From JBJELF01 sp051879015 (GTDB lineage: Bacteria > Bacillota > Clostridia > Lachnospirales > Lachnospiraceae), in assembly GCA_051879015.1 (NCBI GenBank), contig JBJELF010000023.1, forward strand, positions 1-28,016: DNA of 28,016 nucleotides, in the 5' to 3' direction. The notes beneath the pieces are model-generated. The model did no database searches. It had not been told where the DNA came from and saw only the letters and a program-made list of their open reading frames with translations. Position numbers and translations under genes: made by a program. Shown here one piece after another: positions 24,119 through 28,016 of this stretch (the first letter of the stretch is position 1; the number at the start of each line of letters is the position of its first letter).

Positions 24119-26155
24119 ATGCATTGGTCAGAAGAGATTGCAAAGAAAATTATTGAAAGAAATCCAAACAAGAGCGAATACGTGTGTGCGGCAGGTATCA
24201 GTCCATCGGGTTCCATTCATATTGGAAACTTCCGTGATATCGCTACGAGTTTGTTTGTTGTAAAGGCATTGGAGCGTATGGGAAAGAAGGCTCGTCTCTT
24301 ATTTTCTTGGGATGAGTTTGACCGTCTTCGCAAGGTGCCTGTAAATGTTGCAAAAATTAATGATGATATGGAAAAATATATTGGTTTTCCATACACAGAT
24401 GTACCAAATCCATTTGAGGATGATGCAAAAACTTATGCACAGCATTTTGAACAAGAATTTGAGGAATCCATTAAGAAATTTGGCATCAACCTGGATTATC
24501 GTCACCAGACGGAAATGTACCGTTCTGGAAAATATGCGGAGTATGTAAAGCTTGCTTTAAGGAAACGAGGAGAAATTTTTGATATCTTGGACAGCTTCCG
24601 TACGCAGGATGCCCAGGAGGGTGAGAGAGAAGCCTACTATCCAGTTGGTATTTACTGTCCATGCTGTAAGAGAGATACCACCAAAATTACTGCATTCAAC
24701 GAAGAAACCATGACTGCAGAATATGAATGTAAATGTGGTCACAAGGGTACTTTCAACTTCAATACTGATTTCAATTGCAAGTTGGCATGGAAGATTGACT
24801 GGCCGATGCGTTGGGTGTATGAAGGTGTTGATTTTGAGCCAGGCGGAAAAGATCATGCAAGCCCTGGAGGAAGCTATGATACTAGCCGCGTTATTGTAGA
24901 AAAAATCTTCGGCGGACAAGCTCCTCTGTTCCAGGGATATGAATTTATTGGTATCAAAGGTTCCACCGGAAAAATGTCCGGTTCTTCTGGATTGAATTTG
25001 ACACCCGACACACTGTTAAAGATTTATCAGCCAGAAGTAATTCTTTGGCTGTACTCTAAGTCTGAGCCAAATAAAGCCTTTGATTTCTGCTTTGACGACG
25101 GAATTTTACGTCAGTACTTTGAATTTGATAAGCAGTATAATACTTATATGGCTGGACAGGCAGATGAATATAATACCTCAATCATGAAAGGTTGTCTGAC
25201 AGAGGGCAAAGAAATCAAGACGGTTCCAATGTCTCATCTGGTACAGCTCGGCTCCATTGTAGACTTTAATGTTCCGATGCTGGAAACCGTTTTTGAAAAG
25301 ATTGGAACGCCATACAAATATGAAGATTTTAAAGATCGTTTAAAGTTGGCTCAGTATTGGTTGGAGCAGTGTGCACCAGAAAATGCAAACAAGTTGCTGC
25401 CATATAGAGACTGGGACACTTATGAGACCTTAAATGATAAGGAAAAACAGGAAATTCGTCTTTTGTATGTTTATTTAAAAAATGAAACTTATACATTGGA
25501 TGAGTTGAATACCAAATTGTATGACATTCCAAAGCAGGTATTTGCAGAAGAGTTATCCGCTCTTGACGAGAAGGGTCAAAAGAAATTTTTAAAGGATATT
25601 CAGGGAAAATTCTTCAAGAATGTTTATAAGCTTCTGCTGGGTAAGGAAGCAGGTCCAAGATTATATCTGTTTTTATATGCGATTGAGAAAGAGCGTTTTG
25701 TAGGACTTTTAGATTTCTCCACACCAAAAACACAAGAGGAAGCTGCTCCAAAGAAGGAAGAGATGTCTGTTGTTGAAGAATTACCAAAAAAGGAATTTGG
25801 TGAGCCGGATCCAGTTGCTCCAGTCAAGGATATCATCGACATTGATACTTTCGGAACAATTGATTTGCGTGTTTGCAAGATTTTGAAATGTACAGAGATT
25901 AGAAAATCTCATAGCTGCTACAAGCTGACTTTGTTTGATGGCTTAAAGGAGCGTGTCATTGTATCCAGCATTAAGCATGACTATACACCGGAACAGCTGA
26001 TTGGAAGAAAAATTATCGTGGTGGCAAACTTAAAGCCAGCTCGTTTGACTGGTGTCACCAGTGAGGGAATGCTGCTTGCAGCGACTAACAATGCATGTGG
26101 CTGCCAGGTCATTTTCGTAGATGATTGTGTACCAGAAGGAACTTGTATTAAATAA
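24119..26155 (+). CDS. lysS: Class I lysyl-tRNA synthetase fused to a C-terminal tRNA-binding OB domain
   Basis: 678 residues. The class I Rossmann signature is GISPSGSIHIGN (HIGH-type HIGN, residues 34-37), and the KMSKS-type loop is GKMSGSSG (Lys285), without the second Lys. LFSWDEFDRLRKVP, PGGKDHASPGGSYD and YEFIGIKG match class I LysRS, the archaeal/spirochaete type also called LysK. A CPCC...CKC zinc-type insert is near 180-206. After a Glu/Lys/Pro-rich linker (about 543-570) comes a Trbp111/EMAP-II-like OB domain (IDIDTFGTIDLRVCKILKC to the end), usually found at the C-terminus of MetRS. This extends the usual ~530-residue enzyme by about 140. GGAG sits 9 bases before the ATG. It can be mistaken for MetRS because of the tail. 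Confidence 0.92.
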   Translation: MHWSEEIAKKIIERNPNKSEYVCAAGISPSGSIHIGNFRDIATSLFVVKALERMGKKARLLFSWDEFDRLRKVPVNVAKINDDMEKYIGFPYTDVPNPFEDDAKTYAQHFEQEFEESIKKFGINLDYRHQTEMYRSGKYAEYVKLALRKRGEIFDILDSFRTQDAQEGEREAYYPVGIYCPCCKRDTTKITAFNEETMTAEYECKCGHKGTFNFNTDFNCKLAWKIDWPMRWVYEGVDFEPGGKDHASPGGSYDTSRVIVEKIFGGQAPLFQGYEFIGIKGSTGKMSGSSGLNLTPDTLLKIYQPEVILWLYSKSEPNKAFDFCFDDGILRQYFEFDKQYNTYMAGQADEYNTSIMKGCLTEGKEIKTVPMSHLVQLGSIVDFNVPMLETVFEKIGTPYKYEDFKDRLKLAQYWLEQCAPENANKLLPYRDWDTYETLNDKEKQEIRLLYVYLKNETYTLDELNTKLYDIPKQVFAEELSALDEKGQKKFLKDIQGKFFKNVYKLLLGKEAGPRLYLFLYAIEKERFVGLLDFSTPKTQEEAAPKKEEMSVVEELPKKEFGEPDPVAPVKDIIDIDTFGTIDLRVCKILKCTEIRKSHSCYKLTLFDGLKERVIVSSIKHDYTPEQLIGRKIIVVANLKPARLTGVTSEGMLLAATNNACGCQVIFVDDCVPEGTCIK

Positions 26156-26169
26156 GAAACTTGTATTAA

Positions 26170-26245
26170 ATGATGTTGAGGTCAAAAGGTATTTTGGCCT
26201 CTTGATACTTATGGATTGCTTCGCACTTTTGGACCCTGGTATCAT
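26170..26245 (+). repeat. Dispersed palindromic repeat, copy C (long form)
   Basis: 76 bp from ATGATGTTGAGGTC to GACCCTGGTATCAT, which are imperfect terminal inverted repeats. Inside, GAGGTCAAAA (26178-26187) pairs with TTTTGGCCTC (26192-26201) with one wobble. Compared with the 37-bp copies A and B it carries about 39 extra bases (around TTGATACTTATGGATTGC). It starts 14 bases after the lysS stop. Confidence 0.75.
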
Positions 26246-26264
26246 CAAATAAAATATTAAGGAA

Positions 26265-26299
26265 AGAGGAAAATACTTGATAAATTTTCCTCTTTTTTT
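26265..26299 (+). terminator. Terminator after lysS
   Basis: AGAGGAAAAT (26265-26274) with ATTTTCCTCT (26284-26293), loop of 9 nt, then seven T. Confidence 0.92.
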
Positions 26300-26300
26300 G

Positions 26301-26329
26301 TTGATTTTTTGAGCATATGGTATTATACT
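26301..26329 (+). promoter_or_regulatory. Promoter of the marR-ABC exporter operon
   Basis: TTGATT (26301-26306), 17 bp, TATACT (26324-26329). The 90 bases to the start codon could hold a MarR operator; the AT-rich TTAATTATTAG near 26347 is the only hint. Confidence 0.55.
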
Positions 26330-26420
26330 TTAAGATAGTTAGCCCATTAATTATTAGTAGGTTGATTATTTGAGCTGCGTGGACATGGGAGAAACTATTT
26401 CCAAGAAAGGAGGTATGAGA

Positions 26421-26912
26421 ATGAAAGATAAACAGCTCATTGGCACTATATTAAATATTAGTCGTATGCATCACACTTATATGGAAAAAAGTCTGGATCA
26501 AACAGGTGTTTTTCATGTCCAGCACCGAATTCTGATGTATCTGTCTGAGCATCCAGGTGTGGCACAAACAAAAATAGCAGAAAATTTTCATGTCAGCACA
26601 GCCACAGTAGCTGTCTCCTTAAAAAAATTGGAGGCAGGTGGCTACATTACGAGAAGCATCGACAAAAATGACAAGCGTTATAACTGTGTCTCTATTACAG
26701 AAAAAGGGTACAAAGTAGTACAGATTAGCCAATGTATTTTTAGAACGACCGATGCAAAGGTACTAGAAGTGTTAAGCCCAGAGGAACGTGAATTAGTTGG
26801 CGCCTGTCTGACAAAAGTGCAGAATCATCTGATGCAGCTTTTAGCAGAAGATGAGCCGTCTGTATCTGACGGACTAATAGCTCAAACAACAACCCCCTCG
26901 CAAACAGAATGA
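26421..26912 (+). CDS. MarR family transcriptional regulator
   Basis: 163 residues from ATG 26421, set by AAAGGAGGT at 26406-26414 with a 7-base spacer; a TTG at 26370 and an ATG at 26415 are poorer starts. The winged helix-turn-helix spans about residues 30-100: HVQHRILMYLSEHPG, TKIAENFHVSTATVAVSLKKLEAGGYI (recognition helix within TATVAVSLKKL) and the wing DKNDKRYNCVSITEKG. The dimerising terminal helices flank it. MarR proteins bind DNA as dimers and are released by small ligands. The ABC exporter gene starts 72 bases downstream in the same direction, so the regulator probably controls that exporter and itself. The last ~20 residues are a Ser/Thr/Gln-rich tail. Confidence 0.94.
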   Translation: MKDKQLIGTILNISRMHHTYMEKSLDQTGVFHVQHRILMYLSEHPGVAQTKIAENFHVSTATVAVSLKKLEAGGYITRSIDKNDKRYNCVSITEKGYKVVQISQCIFRTTDAKVLEVLSPEERELVGACLTKVQNHLMQLLAEDEPSVSDGLIAQTTTPSQTE

Positions 26913-26984
26913 TGATTCATCAAAATTTTTCATCAAAATCATTCTGACAAAAACATTTTTACACTCTTTGAAAGGAGAAAAACT

Positions 26985-28016
26985 GTGAGTTACTACAAAA
27001 AGTATATAACCCCATACCTGAAATTTTTTATTTTAGGTCCTATCTGTATGATTGTAGAAGTAATCGGTGAAGTACTGCTGCCAAAGATGACTTCTTTAAT
27101 CATCAATGAAGGAATTGCCAATCATAACATTCCTTATATTGTGACCGTAGGTCTGCTGATGATTGGAATTGCTATTTTGATGGCGCTTGGCGGCATTGGA
27201 GGCGCCTATTTTGCTGCCCATGCAGCCATGTCTTTCGGTGCTGATTTGCGTCTGGATATTTTTAAGAAAATTCAAACTTTTTCTTTTAAAAATATCGATG
27301 ATTTCAGTACCGGTTCTCTTGTCACTCGTTTGACGAATGATATCACCCAGATTCAAAATATTATTACCATGATTCTGCGTATGTGTCTGCGCTCTCCTGG
27401 TATGCTGATTGGTGCATTGTTTATGGCCTTGAATATGAATGCCAAGTTGGCACTTGTTATTATTGTAATTATTCCCGTGTTGGCTGCTTCGATTTCCTTT
27501 ATTATTTATCACGCATTTCCTAAATTTCAAGGTATGCAGCAGAAATTAGATGCCTTAAACAATATGATTCAGGAAAGTTTGATGAATATTCGTGTTATCA
27601 AATCTTTTGTTCGTGATGATTTTGAAGGTCAGAAATTCGATGATCGCAATGAAGATTTAAGAAATGCGACATTGTCCGCCATGCATTGGGCGATTTTCAC
27701 CATGCCAGTCATGACCCTCTGTATGAATGTAGCCACTATAGCAGTTGTTTGGTTTGGTGGAAATATGATTATCGGCGGTACTATGTTAGTCGGCGATTTG
27801 ACTGCGTTTATTACTTATATCACACAAATTTTAATGTCCTTGATGATGTTCTCCATGATTTTCTTAAATCTGTCCCGTGCGTTGGTTTCCTTTAAGCGTG
27901 TACGTGAAGTGTTGGAGTGCGAAGTGGATTTAAATGATGATAATGCTGGTCAGAAAGAGCGCTTGGTGGAAAATGGTGATATTGAGTTTAAAAATGTTTC
28001 CTTCCGCTATTACAAA
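26985..28016 (+). CDS. ABC exporter half-transporter, permease-ATPase (3' end outside window)
   Basis: 344 residues are visible, starting with GTG 26985 (AAAGGAG at 26971-26977), MSYYKKYITPYLKFF. The type IV exporter transmembrane domain (about residues 12-310) has six hydrophobic segments, with the coupling sequences FGADLRLDIFKKIQTFSF and STGSLVTRLTNDITQIQ, and the SLMNIRVIKSFVRDD helix typical of MsbA/LmrA/BmrA-type proteins. The window ends as the nucleotide-binding domain begins (NGDIEFKNVSFRYYK). A second half-transporter gene commonly follows in MarR-ABC-ABC clusters and would lie beyond the window. Multidrug or peptide efflux is the family-based expectation; the substrate is unknown. 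Confidence 0.93.
   Translation, partial: MSYYKKYITPYLKFFILGPICMIVEVIGEVLLPKMTSLIINEGIANHNIPYIVTVGLLMIGIAILMALGGIGGAYFAAHAAMSFGADLRLDIFKKIQTFSFKNIDDFSTGSLVTRLTNDITQIQNIITMILRMCLRSPGMLIGALFMALNMNAKLALVIIVIIPVLAASISFIIYHAFPKFQGMQQKLDALNNMIQESLMNIRVIKSFVRDDFEGQKFDDRNEDLRNATLSAMHWAIFTMPVMTLCMNVATIAVVWFGGNMIIGGTMLVGDLTAFITYITQILMSLMMFSMIFLNLSRALVSFKRVREVLECEVDLNDDNAGQKERLVENGDIEFKNVSFRYYK

Noticed and set aside
24119..26155. Reading this gene as methionyl-tRNA synthetase
   Set aside because: Only the C-terminal OB domain is MetRS-like; the catalytic part carries class I LysRS motifs.
27096..27530. Open frame on the minus strand at the right end
   Set aside because: It lies opposite the ABC exporter gene, has low-complexity His/Asn/Gln composition and no supporting RBS; an antisense shadow.

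Overview
The window looks like chromosome of an anaerobic, spore-forming, low-GC Firmicute, most probably a Lachnospiraceae-type gut Clostridium. Support for this includes an alpha/beta-type small acid-soluble spore protein, a Spo0A-family regulator, class I lysyl-tRNA synthetase, DUF5685/J-domain/DUF3783 proteins typical of that family, strong AGGAGG ribosome-binding sites and AT-rich spacers. I see no rRNA, tRNA, CRISPR array, transposase or phage gene.

Layout. 1-1966: 3' part of uvrA with a strong terminator. 2278-4254: three-gene cluster (membrane zinc-ribbon protein, DUF5685 protein, J-domain protein with Cys-rich tail). 4254-7506: ABC-2 type exporter operon with a membrane-anchored accessory protein. 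7510-10239: rpsO behind a structured leader, then pnp. 10311-12229: DUF3783 protein, then enolase, whose ribosome-binding site is buried in a terminator-like hairpin. 12254-14245 (minus): cytoplasmic GH27 glycosidase and peptidoglycan amidase lipoprotein. 14445-15695: M28 aminopeptidase. 15792-19405 (minus): three-gene operon encoding a VTC/triphosphate-tunnel protein, a DUF4956 membrane protein and a Cthe_2159-like beta-helix lipoprotein. 19641-21553: divergent OmpR-type response regulator and histidine kinase. 21707-23031: spore protein and a Spo0A paralogue with a degenerate receiver. 23169-26155: folD and class I LysRS fused to a Trbp111/MetRS-like tRNA-binding domain. 26421 to the end: MarR regulator and the start of an ABC exporter half-transporter.

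Main points of interest. (a) The VTC-DUF4956-Cthe_2159 operon and its divergent two-component system look like one unit. The shared promoter region carries an 11-bp-period direct repeat of the kind OmpR/PhoB regulators bind, 9 bp upstream of a -10 element for the VTC operon. (b) The Spo0A-like protein keeps an intact DNA-binding domain but has Ser at the phospho-acceptor position and has lost the conserved Lys, so it should not use the normal phosphorelay switch. (c) The enolase Shine-Dalgarno sequence lies in the right arm of a 22-bp hairpin ending in six T immediately before the ATG. (d) Four copies of a short palindromic dispersed repeat occupy intergenic positions; one lies at the expected 5' end of the ABC-2 operon transcript. 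(e) rpsO has a long leader helix compatible with S15 autoregulation.

All calls come from reading translations, motifs and complementarity by eye. No database search or folding energy was computed.
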